From Thermithiobacillus tepidarius DSM 3134 (lineage in GTDB: Bacteria; Pseudomonadota; Gammaproteobacteria; Acidithiobacillales; Thermithiobacillaceae), in assembly GCF_000423825.1 (NCBI RefSeq), contig NZ_AUIS01000009.1, positions 41,139 to 105,138 of the forward strand: a DNA stretch of 64,000 nt. The letters are read 5' to 3'. A program made the position numbers and the translations under genes. Positions 56,156 through 64,000 of this stretch are shown one piece after another. The notes under the pieces were generated by a model, which saw only the letters and a list, made by a program, of their open reading frames with translations, was not told the origin of the DNA and did not search any database. The stretch's first letter is position 1, and each line of letters begins with the position of its first letter.

Positions 56156-57439
56156 ATGTACACGCCGGAATCCGCACGCTTCATCAGCATCCTGACCCAA
56201 AACACGGTAGCCCTGATCCTGGCGGGCGGACGCGGCAGCCGCCTGAAACAACTGACCGACTGGCGCGCCAAGCCGGCGGTACCCTTCGGCGGCAAGTTCC
56301 GCATCATCGATTTCCCCCTCTCCAACTGCCTCAATTCCGGCATCCGCCGCATCGGCGTGGTCACCCAGTACAAGGCGCACAGCCTGATCCAGCACATCCA
56401 GCGCGGCTGGGGCTTCCTGCGCGGCGAGTTCAACGAGTTCGTGGAGATCATGCCGGCCCAGCAGCGGCTGGCGGAAAGCTGGTACAAGGGCACCGGCGAT
56501 GCGGTCTACCAGAACATCGACATCATCCGCACCTATGACCCCAAGTACGTGCTGATTCTGGCCGGCGACCACATCTACAAGATGGACTACGGTCAGATGC
56601 TGGCCTTTCACGTCAATGCCGAAGCCGACATGACGGTCGGCTGCATCGAGGTGCCCGTCGCCGAGGCCACCGCCTTCGGCGTCATGAGCGTGGACGAGAG
56701 CGACCGGGTGACCGCCTTCAGCGAGAAGCCCCAGAACCCGACGCCCATTCCCGGCCGGCCGGACACTGCCCTCGCCAGCATGGGCATCTATGTGTTCAAT
56801 GCCGACTTCCTTTACGAGCAGCTCATCCGCGATGCCGACGATCCCAAATCCAGCCACGATTTCGGCAGCGACTTGATCCCCCACATCGTGTCCCGCCACC
56901 GCGTCTTCGCGCACCGCTTCAGCGACAGCTGCGTCGGCGGCAATGACCGCTCCTGCTCCTATTGGCGCGACGTGGGTACGGTGGACGCTTACTGGGAAGC
57001 CAACATGGAGCTGACCAAGATCACGCCGGATCTGAATCTGTACGACAACCGCTGGCCCATCTGGACCTACCAGGAACAGCTGCCGCCCGCCAAGTTCGTC
57101 TTCGACGAGGACAGCCGCCGCGGCATGGCGGTGGATTCCATGGTCTCGGGCGGCTGCATCATCAGCGGCGCCACCGTGCGCCGCTCCCTGCTCTTTTCCA
57201 ACGTGGTGGTGGAGAACCGGGCCAACCTGGAAGATGCCGTGGTCCTGCCCAACGTCCAGATCGGCCCGGATGCCCGCCTGAAGCGGGTGGTCATCGACAA
57301 GGGCACCCGGATTCCGGCGGGGCTGGTGGTGGGCGAGGACCCCGAGGAAGACGCACGCCGCTTCTACCGTACCGACAAGGGCATCACCCTGATCACACCG
57401 GAGATGCTGGGACAGCAGTTGCACCGGGCACCGCGCTGA
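56156..57439 (+). CDS. glgC: glucose-1-phosphate adenylyltransferase (ADP-glucose pyrophosphorylase)
   Basis: Makes ADP-glucose from glucose-1-phosphate and ATP, the rate-setting step of bacterial glycogen synthesis. It has 427 residues. The nucleotide loop [11 protein letters not shown] is at 20-30, the [15 protein letters not shown] and [11 protein letters not shown] segments form the active site, and FSEKP follows. The C-terminal left-handed beta-helix ([33 protein letters not shown]) carries the regulatory part. GGGAG lies five bases before the ATG. No glgA or glgP is in the window. Confidence 0.96.
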   Translation: MYTPESARFISILTQNTVALILAGGRGSRLKQLTDWRAKPAVPFGGKFRIIDFPLSNCLNSGIRRIGVVTQYKAHSLIQHIQRGWGFLRGEFNEFVEIMPAQQRLAESWYKGTGDAVYQNIDIIRTYDPKYVLILAGDHIYKMDYGQMLAFHVNAEADMTVGCIEVPVAEATAFGVMSVDESDRVTAFSEKPQNPTPIPGRPDTALASMGIYVFNADFLYEQLIRDADDPKSSHDFGSDLIPHIVSRHRVFAHRFSDSCVGGNDRSCSYWRDVGTVDAYWEANMELTKITPDLNLYDNRWPIWTYQEQLPPAKFVFDEDSRRGMAVDSMVSGGCIISGATVRRSLLFSNVVVENRANLEDAVVLPNVQIGPDARLKRVVIDKGTRIPAGLVVGEDPEEDARRFYRTDKGITLITPEMLGQQLHRAPR

Positions 57440-57493
57440 TCCCCGCGCCAACACGTGGCGCCGGCGCAGGACCGCCCGGACAAGGAAGGCACC

Positions 57494-59206
57494 ATGCCCC
57501 GCGACAAGAAGCTCAAGGTCATCCTTTGCTGGCACATGCACCAGCCCGAATACCGGCGGCTGAGCAGCGGCGATTTCGCCCTGCCCTGGACTTACCTGCA
57601 CGCGCTGAAGGATTACGCCGACATGGCCTGGCACCTGGAAAACCAACCAGGGGCCAAGGCGGTCTTCAACTTCGTGCCCGTGCTCCTGGACCAGTTGAGC
57701 GACTACGGCCGCCAATTCGACACCGGTACCTTCCGCGACCCGCTACTGGCCGCCCTGGCGCTGCCGGACCTGAAGGTGCTCGGGCCGGCGGAGCGGGAGC
57801 ACATCCTGCACAGCTGCTTTCGTGCCAATTTCGAACACATGGTCAACCCCTTCCCCGCCTATCGGCGCCTGCACGATTTCTACCGGATGGTGACCGAAGA
57901 CGGCAAGAACCACCTGCAGTACCTGTCCAATCAGTATTTCGCCGACCTGCTGGTCTGGTACCACCTCGCCTGGACCGGCGAGAGCGTGCGCCGCAGCTAC
58001 GAGGAGGTCGCCCGGCTCCTGGCCAAGGGCAGTCAATTCACCCCCGCTGACCGCCATGCCCTGCTGCGGGTGCTCGGCGAGGTGATCAAGGGCATCATCC
58101 CCCGCTATCGCCAGCTGGCCGAGCAGGGGCACGTCGAGCTGTCCAGCACGCCCTACTACCATCCCATCCTGCCCTTGCTGCAGGACCTCGGCGTCGCCCG
58201 GGAAAGCCTGGATGCGCCCTTGCCGCAGGCGCCCCGCTACCCCGGCGGCGATGCGCGTGCCGCCTGGCACATCGAGGCGGCCCTGGCCAGCCACCAGGAT
58301 TATTTCGGCCGGGCGCCGGTGGGCATGTGGCCGGCCGAGGGCGGGGTCTCCGACGCCACCCTGGCGTTGCTGGCCAAGCATCGCCTGCGCTGGGCCGCCA
58401 CCGGCGAAGGCGTGCTGGCCAACAGCCTGCGCGCGGCGGGAGACGATCCCCTGCCGGCGCGTCACGAGTACCTGTACCACCCGTACCGCATCCAGGCCGG
58501 CGAGCAAAGCATCGTCTGCTTCTTCCGGGACGACCGGCTCTCGGACCAGATCGGCTTCGAATACGCCAAATGGTTCGGGCGCGATGCCGTCAGCCATTTC
58601 GTCGGCGCGCTGGAGGACATCTGGCGCCACACCCGGCAACAGGACGATCCGGTGGTTTCCATCATCCTCGACGGGGAAAACGCCTGGGAGTACTACCCCT
58701 ACAACGGCTATTACTTCCTGTCCGACCTGTACAAGACACTCGCCGAGCACCCGCATCTGGAGTTGAGCACCTTCGCCGAGTATTTGGCCGGCGGTCCGGA
58801 CCCGGCCGCCCTGCCCTCGCTGTCCCATGTGGTCGCGGGAAGCTGGGTCTACGGGACGTTCAGCACCTGGATCGGCTCGCCGGAAAAGAACCGAGCCTGG
58901 GATCTCCTGTGCGCCGCCAAGGAGGCCTTCGACCATGCCAGCGCCACCGGCCTGATCGGTCCGGCCGAGCTGACGCCGGCGCTGCACCAGCTCGCCATTT
59001 GCGAGGGCTCGGACTGGTTCTGGTGGTTCGGCGATTACAACCCCGCCGACACCGTGCACGACTTCGACGCACTTTACCGGGAAGACCTGTCCAATCTGTA
59101 TCGCTTGCTGAAGCTGCAGCCGCCTGAGGCGCTGCGGCACGCCATCAGCACCGGCCAGGGGCATCCGGCGGCGGGCGGCACCATGCGGCGCGCTTCGGAC
59201 AGTTGA
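57494..59206 (+). CDS. glycoside hydrolase family 57 protein
   Basis: A cytoplasmic enzyme of 570 residues acting on alpha-glucans. GH57 motifs are in order: HMHQP at 14-18, the SSTPYYHPILPLL segment, the nucleophile Glu282 in MWPAEGG, and the acid/base Asp393 in LDGENAWEYY. The C-terminal helical domain has a Trp-rich stretch (SDWFWWFGDYN). GH57 contains amylases, 4-alpha-glucanotransferases and branching enzymes, and its exact activity cannot be told by eye. Beside glgC and glucokinase, glycogen breakdown or remodelling is likely. It lies 54 bp after glgC. Confidence 0.9.
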   Translation: MPRDKKLKVILCWHMHQPEYRRLSSGDFALPWTYLHALKDYADMAWHLENQPGAKAVFNFVPVLLDQLSDYGRQFDTGTFRDPLLAALALPDLKVLGPAEREHILHSCFRANFEHMVNPFPAYRRLHDFYRMVTEDGKNHLQYLSNQYFADLLVWYHLAWTGESVRRSYEEVARLLAKGSQFTPADRHALLRVLGEVIKGIIPRYRQLAEQGHVELSSTPYYHPILPLLQDLGVARESLDAPLPQAPRYPGGDARAAWHIEAALASHQDYFGRAPVGMWPAEGGVSDATLALLAKHRLRWAATGEGVLANSLRAAGDDPLPARHEYLYHPYRIQAGEQSIVCFFRDDRLSDQIGFEYAKWFGRDAVSHFVGALEDIWRHTRQQDDPVVSIILDGENAWEYYPYNGYYFLSDLYKTLAEHPHLELSTFAEYLAGGPDPAALPSLSHVVAGSWVYGTFSTWIGSPEKNRAWDLLCAAKEAFDHASATGLIGPAELTPALHQLAICEGSDWFWWFGDYNPADTVHDFDALYREDLSNLYRLLKLQPPEALRHAISTGQGHPAAGGTMRRASDS

Positions 59207-59284
59207 ACGGCCGTTGCGCGCCCCATCCGGCACGTTGTCGGCCGCCATCATGCTTGATTTGCCAACGCACGCTTCACGAGGCCC

Positions 59285-60271
59285 ATGAACAAACCCGTAC
59301 TCTTAGGCATCGACGTGGGCGGCACCAATCTCCGCCTGGGTGTTTACCGGGACCAGACGCTGCTCTGGGAAGCCCGCATTCCGGCGCATCTGGCCGAACT
59401 CTTCGGCCAGGCGGCCTCGCCGGCGGCGGCCACGGAAGCGCTGCTGGAACTGCTCGCCCGCTCCATCGATGAAGCACTGGCGCAGGAACCCGCCATCGCC
59501 GCGGTGGGCATCGGCTTTCCCGGCTTCATCGATCCGCGCAGCCAGCGCCTCAGCCAGTCCCCCAACATGCCCGGCTTGCGGGATCTGGACCTGGTCACCC
59601 CGTTGCGTCAGCATTGCCAGCGCCCGGTGCGCCTGGAGAACGACGCCCTGGCCGCCGCTTACGGCGAGTACGTGCTCGCCGGCCTGCATCCGGGGAGCCT
59701 GATCTATGTCGGGCTGGGCACGGGCGTGGGTGGCGGGCTGGTCGTGGACGGCCATCCTTATCCGGGGGAGCACGGGGTGGCCATGGAGATCGGCCACATC
59801 ATCGTGGAGGCGGGCGGCCGCCTCTGCGGCTGCGGCAACCGCGGCTGCCTGGAGCAGTACGCGTCGGCCTCGGGCGTGCCGCGCACCTATCTGGAGCGCG
59901 TCCCCGGCGCGCTGCTGCCGGCAGACCAGATTGCCGCCCGGGCGGCGCAGGGCGATGGCGCGGCCCTTGCCGCTTTCGAGCAGGCCGGCGAGGCCTTGGG
60001 ACAGGCCTTGGCCCACATTCTGAAGGTGGTGGACGTCGGCACGGTGATCATCGGCGGCGGCCTGTCCCTGTCCTGGGAACTCTTCTATCCCAGCCTGCGC
60101 CGTCGCCTGGAACAGGACCTCATCCCCGCCCTGCGCGGCCGGGTGCAGATCCGCCAATCCGCCAGCCAGGATCGGGCCGGCATTCTCGGCGCCGCCATGC
60201 TGGCGGGCCGGCTGCTGGCCGGCCCGGACCAGCCGGCCAGTCAGCCCAGCGTGGCGAGGGAGGATTCATGA
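59285..60271 (+). CDS. ROK family glucokinase-like sugar kinase
   Basis: Phosphorylates glucose (or a related sugar) with ATP. It has 328 residues. The ATP loop GIDVGGTNLRLGV is at 8-20, the catalytic base Asp120 in LENDALAAAYGEY, and the ROK signature with zinc ligands His171, Cys181, Cys183 and Cys188 (CGCGNRGCLE). It has no DNA-binding domain, so it is a kinase and not a ROK repressor. It would return free glucose from glucan breakdown to glucose-6-phosphate. Confidence 0.9.
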   Translation: MNKPVLLGIDVGGTNLRLGVYRDQTLLWEARIPAHLAELFGQAASPAAATEALLELLARSIDEALAQEPAIAAVGIGFPGFIDPRSQRLSQSPNMPGLRDLDLVTPLRQHCQRPVRLENDALAAAYGEYVLAGLHPGSLIYVGLGTGVGGGLVVDGHPYPGEHGVAMEIGHIIVEAGGRLCGCGNRGCLEQYASASGVPRTYLERVPGALLPADQIAARAAQGDGAALAAFEQAGEALGQALAHILKVVDVGTVIIGGGLSLSWELFYPSLRRRLEQDLIPALRGRVQIRQSASQDRAGILGAAMLAGRLLAGPDQPASQPSVAREDS

Positions 60272-60666
60272 AAGAGACGACGGCACTGAACATCATCGCG
60301 GTCATGCTCCTGATCTTCATGCTCGTCGCCGCCGCGGCGGCATTCCTGCTGTGGCGCGCCATTCAGGCGCTGGAGCACCTGCTGCGCCGCGCGGAACGGG
60401 AACTCGCCCCGCGCGCCCGCGAAGTGCAGCAGCTCCTCGTGCGGGCGCGGCAGTTCAGTGCGGAAGCGAGCTATCGGGCGCGGCGCTTCGAGCAGGTGAC
60501 CGACAGCGTGGGCAACGGCACCGAGCGCCTGGTCGATACGGTCACGCTCCCCGCCCAGAAGCTGGGCACCGCCAGCGTGCTGGCCTTCATCGCCAATCGT
60601 TTTCTCCAGCGGCACACGCCGCCCGGCGGCAAAGCGCGGCGGCTGCCCCGCCTCCGGCGCCGTTAG
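60268..60666 (+). CDS. small membrane-anchored hypothetical protein
   Basis: A protein of 132 residues with one N-terminal membrane segment (about 8-30), followed by a long charged amphipathic helix and a basic C-terminus (KARRLPRLRRR). The layout resembles DUF948-type proteins, but I cannot assign a family. The ATG has GGGAGG upstream and overlaps the stop of the sugar kinase gene (ATGA), so the two are translationally coupled. Confidence 0.75.
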   Translation: MKETTALNIIAVMLLIFMLVAAAAAFLLWRAIQALEHLLRRAERELAPRAREVQQLLVRARQFSAEASYRARRFEQVTDSVGNGTERLVDTVTLPAQKLGTASVLAFIANRFLQRHTPPGGKARRLPRLRRR

Positions 60667-60678
60667 CGCACCCGCCCG

Positions 60679-61398
60679 TTAGCCGCCGCTCTGGCGGGCC
60701 ATCTGCACCATGGCCTGGCGCAGCGCCTGGGAGGTGGTGACCGGCGCAGGAAAAGCGAAGCGCAGCCGCTCCGCGCCCGCCTGCAGATCGAAGCCCTCGG
60801 GATCCACGCCCAGCATGATCGGCGTCTCCGCCTCCAGGCCGTGAAAATGGCGGCAATAGCCGCGCATGGCGGGCACGTGGTCGGCATTCATGTGCGCCAC
60901 CGCGCCGGCTTCCGCCCGGGCCAGCTCCTCCGCCTCCAGATCCAGCCGATAGTCGGCTTGGTCGATCCAGTGAATGTCCCCGAAGCCGCCGATGAAGCGC
61001 ACGCGCTCCACCGCCATGCGATAAAAACGGAAATCGTGGGCGCTAAAGTAGTCCGCCGCCTCCGGGAAGTAGCGCAGGTAGCGGTCGCGCAACGCCGCGC
61101 CCGGCTCCACCGCGTGCACGCGTCCCAGCAAAGTGACCCGTCCGGCCGCCTGCATGTCCCGCGGATGGCCGCGCGCCAGCACGAGCAGGCTGGCGCGCGG
61201 ATCGCGCTGCAGGTTGCGGCTGTGCTGGGCGAGGTCCGAGAACAGGAAGACAGGTTCGCCGGCGTGGTCCGGCACGTAAGGCGCCACCGAGCCGAACGGC
61301 CAGCCGTCCATCGCGGCGGACAGGGTGGCCAGCGCTCCGCTGAAATTGTCCCGCACCAGCTGCCGCGCGCGCTCGCCGGGATGCTTTGCTTGATTCAT
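60679..61398 (-). CDS. HugZ-like pyridoxamine 5'-phosphate oxidase-fold protein
   Basis: A protein of 239 residues. The N-terminal split-barrel domain (about 10-150) contains the segment FRFYRMAVERVRFIGGFG, seen in HugZ-type heme-utilisation proteins. The C-terminal domain (about 160-235) has the DUF2470 motif HMNADH at 169-174. HugZ members bind or break down heme; with cytochromes in the cell, a heme-related role is possible but not shown. I chose MNQAKHPGE; a longer frame begins at 61455 without support. Confidence 0.85.
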   Translation of the reverse strand: MNQAKHPGERARQLVRDNFSGALATLSAAMDGWPFGSVAPYVPDHAGEPVFLFSDLAQHSRNLQRDPRASLLVLARGHPRDMQAAGRVTLLGRVHAVEPGAALRDRYLRYFPEAADYFSAHDFRFYRMAVERVRFIGGFGDIHWIDQADYRLDLEAEELARAEAGAVAHMNADHVPAMRGYCRHFHGLEAETPIMLGVDPEGFDLQAGAERLRFAFPAPVTTSQALRQAMVQMARQSGG

Positions 61399-61525
61399 CG
61401 ACTTGCAGCCCTCTGGGAAATAAGGCTGATCATAAAGCAAAGCCGACTCAGGCATAAAGAAGACAGACTCCGCTCTTCGTTATCTATACTTAGGGAATCA
61501 AGGCCTGCAGGAATGGAGGATTGCC

Positions 61526-61924
61526 ATGACCACGCTGCCTGACGCGGTACAAAGAGAGCATGAAAAGCACCTGGCCCAAGCGGCGGCTTTCCTGCGCGAG
61601 GCGGGCTACAAGGACCTGCACGTGACCGGCCTGGGAGATTACCCGGACGCCCCCAAGCTGCTCATTCCCGTCCTGAACACCCATATCCAGCCGGACATCT
61701 ATGCCCAAGGCCAGGATGGCCAAGCCAGCGTGGCGGCCTTCGTGCCCACCGCCACCTGCCTGGGCGACGACAGCTGCGGCGAACGCTGGAAGGAGGTCAA
61801 GCGCTGGGCCGACGATCACCACGGGCAGGTCCTGGTGCTCGTACCCGCGGATCATCATGACAGGGCGGCGGGAATCGCGCAGAAGTGGAAGCTGGACCCC
61901 GGCATGGTCCGCGTCCTCGGCTGA
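61526..61924 (+). CDS. hypothetical protein, possible nuclease-like fold
   Basis: A soluble protein of 132 residues that I do not recognise. The central part (PVLNTHIQPDIYAQGQDGQASVAAFVPT) loosely resembles the PD-x...-ExK core of restriction-like nucleases, but the ExK is not intact, so any relation would be to inactive members. Cysteines occur in TCLGDDSCGE. A start GGAGG lies seven bases before the ATG. It converges on the HDOD gene with an eight-base gap. Confidence 0.68.
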   Translation: MTTLPDAVQREHEKHLAQAAAFLREAGYKDLHVTGLGDYPDAPKLLIPVLNTHIQPDIYAQGQDGQASVAAFVPTATCLGDDSCGERWKEVKRWADDHHGQVLVLVPADHHDRAAGIAQKWKLDPGMVRVLG

Positions 61925-61932
61925 ACCGGCGC

Positions 61933-63468
61933 TCAGGATTTCTGGGCCATGTGTCTTTGCTTGTACTCCAGACCGATATTGGCCTGGTGGGTGAACAGCT
62001 TGAAGCTCTCGTAGCTCTCCCCGTCCAAGGGACGCCGGCTGGGTTGCCGATCCGCATAGAAAATGCCGATGGCCTGATTGTTCACCACCACCGGCGCAAT
62101 CAAAAAACCGGCGGCACCCGCCAGGGCCACCAGCTTGTCCGGCACCCGGCCCGCCAGGGAGGGATCGGTGGCATCCCGGATCCAGAAGCTCTCCTTGCCC
62201 CACACCACGTCGTTCAGCAAGCCCGGCTGCGCCCGCGACAGCTCGAGAGTGAGATGCTGCAGCAGCGCGTCGCTGGACGTGCCCAGGGCAAAGCGGGGCT
62301 TCAACAGGCGCTTGTCCTGGGTCAGCAGGGCAAAGAGCACCCGGTCCAGGCCGATGCCGCGGTACATGCCCTCCAGCACCATTTCCAGCAGCACGTTCAA
62401 GCCGGCCTGGTCGCCCACCACCAGGGACAGTTCACGCAGCACCTTCAGCTGCAGCACGGGATCGGGCGACGTGAAAGCCGGCGCGCCCGCGTTCCCGGCC
62501 AACTCCTCCGCCGCATTGCCGGCATCGCTGCTGCCGGTGGCCAGAATCAGTTGCGCCTCGGCGGGAATGCCGTAATTGATCGCCGCCCGGGCCGCTTCCT
62601 CGGCATTGCGATGGACCGATTCGGTCACCGCCTCCACTGAAAGGTCCAAGGCAATGGCCGTATCTTGGATGACTTGGCGCATTTGCGGGGAATCCCAACC
62701 CTTGGTTTCCGCCGTTGCGGCAATGCGATCGCCAAGCTCCACCCACTGGACCCGGCCACGCCGGGTGGACTTGCCCTGCAAGGCATCGAGCAGCAGTCCA
62801 TTCAACTGCCAGAAGCGGGCCAGCCCGAGCGTCAACTGCTTCAGGCGAAAGCCGATGATCCCGTCCTCCACCTCGCTCAGCTCCAACCCCTGCTTCAGGG
62901 CCGCATCGGCTTCCTTGCCGAGCTCGCCGGCGAAACACCAGAACGCCATGTCGCCCAGATGCAGCAGCAGGGTGGCGATGAAGACTTCCTCCGGAAAGCG
63001 GTCGTGTCCCTCGATGGCGAGGCTGCGGGCCTGCACCGCAGCGTGGAAGGCGCGAACCATGTGCTGGATGGCGCGCTCGCGGACACCCCCCTGCAGTAGC
63101 GCGTCAATGACGCTGAGCGACAGGCAGATGCTGCGCACCACGTCGGTGCCCAGAATGACCAGGCTGCGGCTCACCGTGCTGATGGGCTGGCCGCTCGGGT
63201 TGTAAAAGGTGCTGTTGGCCAGCCTGAGCACCCGGGCCGTCATGGAAGCGTCCTGCAGGATGATCTGCGCCATGGCCGATGCCGAGCTGTCCTCGTCGTC
63301 GATGGCCTGGGTGAAATAGCGCACGGTCTGTCCGAACACCGGCATCTCCGTTTCGGCAATGCACTTGATCCATTGCCCCAGGTCCTGGCGCTCCCGCGCC
63401 ACCCCTGCCTTGCTCCGCTGATCAGCCTGTCCCAACTCGCCTGCCCCCCTTGAAATCCCCGGTTTCAT
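61933..63468 (-). CDS. HDOD domain regulatory protein with C-terminal GAF-like region
   Basis: A signalling protein of about 511 residues. The HDOD domain (about 30-240) has the typical DASMTARVLRLANSTFYNP and SRSLVILGTDVVRSICLSLS. HDOD domains are thought to be degenerate HD phosphohydrolases that act in signalling. The C-terminal part (about 340-500), with LLEMVLEGMYRGIGLDRVLFALL and FLIAPVVVNNQAIGIFYADR, looks like a GAF domain that would sense a small ligand. The start ATG at 63468 lacks a strong ribosome binding site. Confidence 0.87.
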   Translation of the reverse strand: MKPGISRGAGELGQADQRSKAGVARERQDLGQWIKCIAETEMPVFGQTVRYFTQAIDDEDSSASAMAQIILQDASMTARVLRLANSTFYNPSGQPISTVSRSLVILGTDVVRSICLSLSVIDALLQGGVRERAIQHMVRAFHAAVQARSLAIEGHDRFPEEVFIATLLLHLGDMAFWCFAGELGKEADAALKQGLELSEVEDGIIGFRLKQLTLGLARFWQLNGLLLDALQGKSTRRGRVQWVELGDRIAATAETKGWDSPQMRQVIQDTAIALDLSVEAVTESVHRNAEEAARAAINYGIPAEAQLILATGSSDAGNAAEELAGNAGAPAFTSPDPVLQLKVLRELSLVVGDQAGLNVLLEMVLEGMYRGIGLDRVLFALLTQDKRLLKPRFALGTSSDALLQHLTLELSRAQPGLLNDVVWGKESFWIRDATDPSLAGRVPDKLVALAGAAGFLIAPVVVNNQAIGIFYADRQPSRRPLDGESYESFKLFTHQANIGLEYKQRHMAQKS

Positions 63469-63639
63469 GCCGCCCAGCCCTGCTCCTGCGCTGCACGAGA
63501 ATGTCTTGCATTGACAATGCACGCTCCAGCAGGCGCGCCCGCCGCCTGGCACGCACCACATCCGCTTTAGGTCGGACGCGGCCCCGGCCCCGCTCGGTTA
63601 AGATTTGTCCAGCCATCGGAAGGCGGAATGGAACAACAA

Positions 63640-64000
63640 TTATGCCTCTTTTCAATTTCGAGTGGGTAAGCTGGACCTGAGCAGGTACGGGATCGGGTAT
63701 GACTGACAAGCTGTTTGAGGCTGCCTTGGGGGTCTCTCCGCCGTGGCAGGTGACGGGCGCGGACTTCGATTTGGCGGCCAAGACGCTCACCATCCGGGTG
63801 GACTTCATCGCCGGCAGCCGCTTCGCGCTGGCTGGCGTGGAGGGCCAGCATCCGGTTCACGACACCGTCGCCAAGCGTTACCGGCACCTGAACTTCTTCC
63901 AGCACGAGTGCTTCCTGGAAGTGCGTGTCCCCCGGGTAAAGCTGCCCGATGGCAGCGTCCGCCAGGTCGATCCGCCGTGGGCCGGCAAGCTCTCGGGCTT
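63640..64000 (+). mobile_element. left part of an ISL3-family insertion sequence
   Basis: The element is defined by the transposase. Its left end is uncertain; a terminal repeat could begin near 63645 (ATGCCTCTTTTC), but the matching right end is outside the window. Confidence 0.55.
63699..64000 (+). CDS. ISL3-family transposase (3' end outside window)
   Basis: The first 100 residues of a transposase. The segment HPVHDTVAKRYRHLNFFQHECFLEVRVPRVKLPDG is typical of the N-terminus of ISL3-family transposases, which move by a DDE mechanism. Next, the zinc-binding and DDE parts would follow past the right edge. It reads without interruption as far as can be seen. Within 100 bp upstream, AT-rich sequence near 63630-63660 may contain the left terminal repeat. 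Confidence 0.8.
   Translation, partial: MTDKLFEAALGVSPPWQVTGADFDLAAKTLTIRVDFIAGSRFALAGVEGQHPVHDTVAKRYRHLNFFQHECFLEVRVPRVKLPDGSVRQVDPPWAGKLSG

Noticed and set aside
1..64000. tRNA, rRNA or CRISPR array
   Set aside because: I found no cloverleaf-like segment, no rRNA-like sequence and no regularly spaced direct repeats in any intergenic region. A covariance-model scan would be needed to exclude small RNAs.

Overview
This 64-kb window is GC-rich, densely packed proteobacterial chromosome. Gene order (yceD-rpmF-plsX-fabHDG-acpP-fabF-pabB-pabC-mltG-tmk-holB-pilZ-tatD; rne divergent from rluC) follows the gammaproteobacterial plan. A thiosulfate dehydrogenase pair (tsdB-tsdA), a complete glycogen-synthesis/oxidative pentose-phosphate block and two anaplerotic enzymes side by side suggest a sulfur-oxidising chemolithotroph. 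My best guess is a member of the Acidithiobacillia (a Thermithiobacillus-like organism); this is inference from gene content, since no 16S gene is present.

Layout. 1-4.0 kb (minus): the start of an ABC-transporter ATPase, aminopeptidase N, a small unknown protein and a thioredoxin with a CAPC active site. 4.1-5.0 kb: two small exported proteins. 5.1-8.7 kb (plus): SelO, then the tsdBA thiosulfate dehydrogenase operon with a candidate promoter and operator. 8.7-14.6 kb (minus): an accessory stretch with a repeat lipoprotein, a carboxymuconolactone decarboxylase-like protein, an aldo/keto reductase, a small lipoprotein, a universal stress protein, an exported protein, a Pmp3-type membrane peptide, a dicarboxylate/amino-acid symporter and a broken Aer-like chemoreceptor. 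14.9-28.0 kb (minus): a run of sixteen tightly spaced housekeeping genes for fatty-acid synthesis, folate-precursor synthesis and DNA replication. 28.1-35 kb (plus): ppc, pycA, pycB and yceF. 35-36.6 kb (minus): a HAD phosphatase and rluC. 36.9-39.8 kb: rne. 39.9-44.5 kb: a low-molecular-weight protein tyrosine phosphatase, uvrB, an aspartate aminotransferase and an exported protein. 44.5-49.1 kb (minus): an unusual GltD/PyrK-like fusion flavoprotein and purT. 49.3-60.7 kb: gnd-zwf-pgl, pgi, glgB, glgC, a GH57 enzyme, a ROK glucokinase and a small membrane protein. 60.7-63.5 kb: a HugZ-like protein, an unknown protein and an HDOD regulator. The right edge enters an ISL3-family insertion sequence.

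How the genes work together. GlgC makes ADP-glucose and GlgB branches the glucan. The GH57 enzyme and glucokinase probably return glucose units to glucose-6-phosphate. Pgi, Zwf, Pgl and Gnd then pass these to glycolysis or to the NADPH-yielding pentose-phosphate pathway. TsdBA would feed electrons from thiosulfate into the respiratory chain. PEP carboxylase and two-subunit pyruvate carboxylase both supply oxaloacetate.

I recognised no wholly new defence or mobile system. The points most worth following up are the GltD/PyrK fusion flavoprotein, a perfect 34-bp palindrome inside a coding region, a REP-like doublet between convergent genes, the dyad upstream of tsdB, and the decayed chemoreceptor. 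No tRNA, rRNA or CRISPR array was seen.
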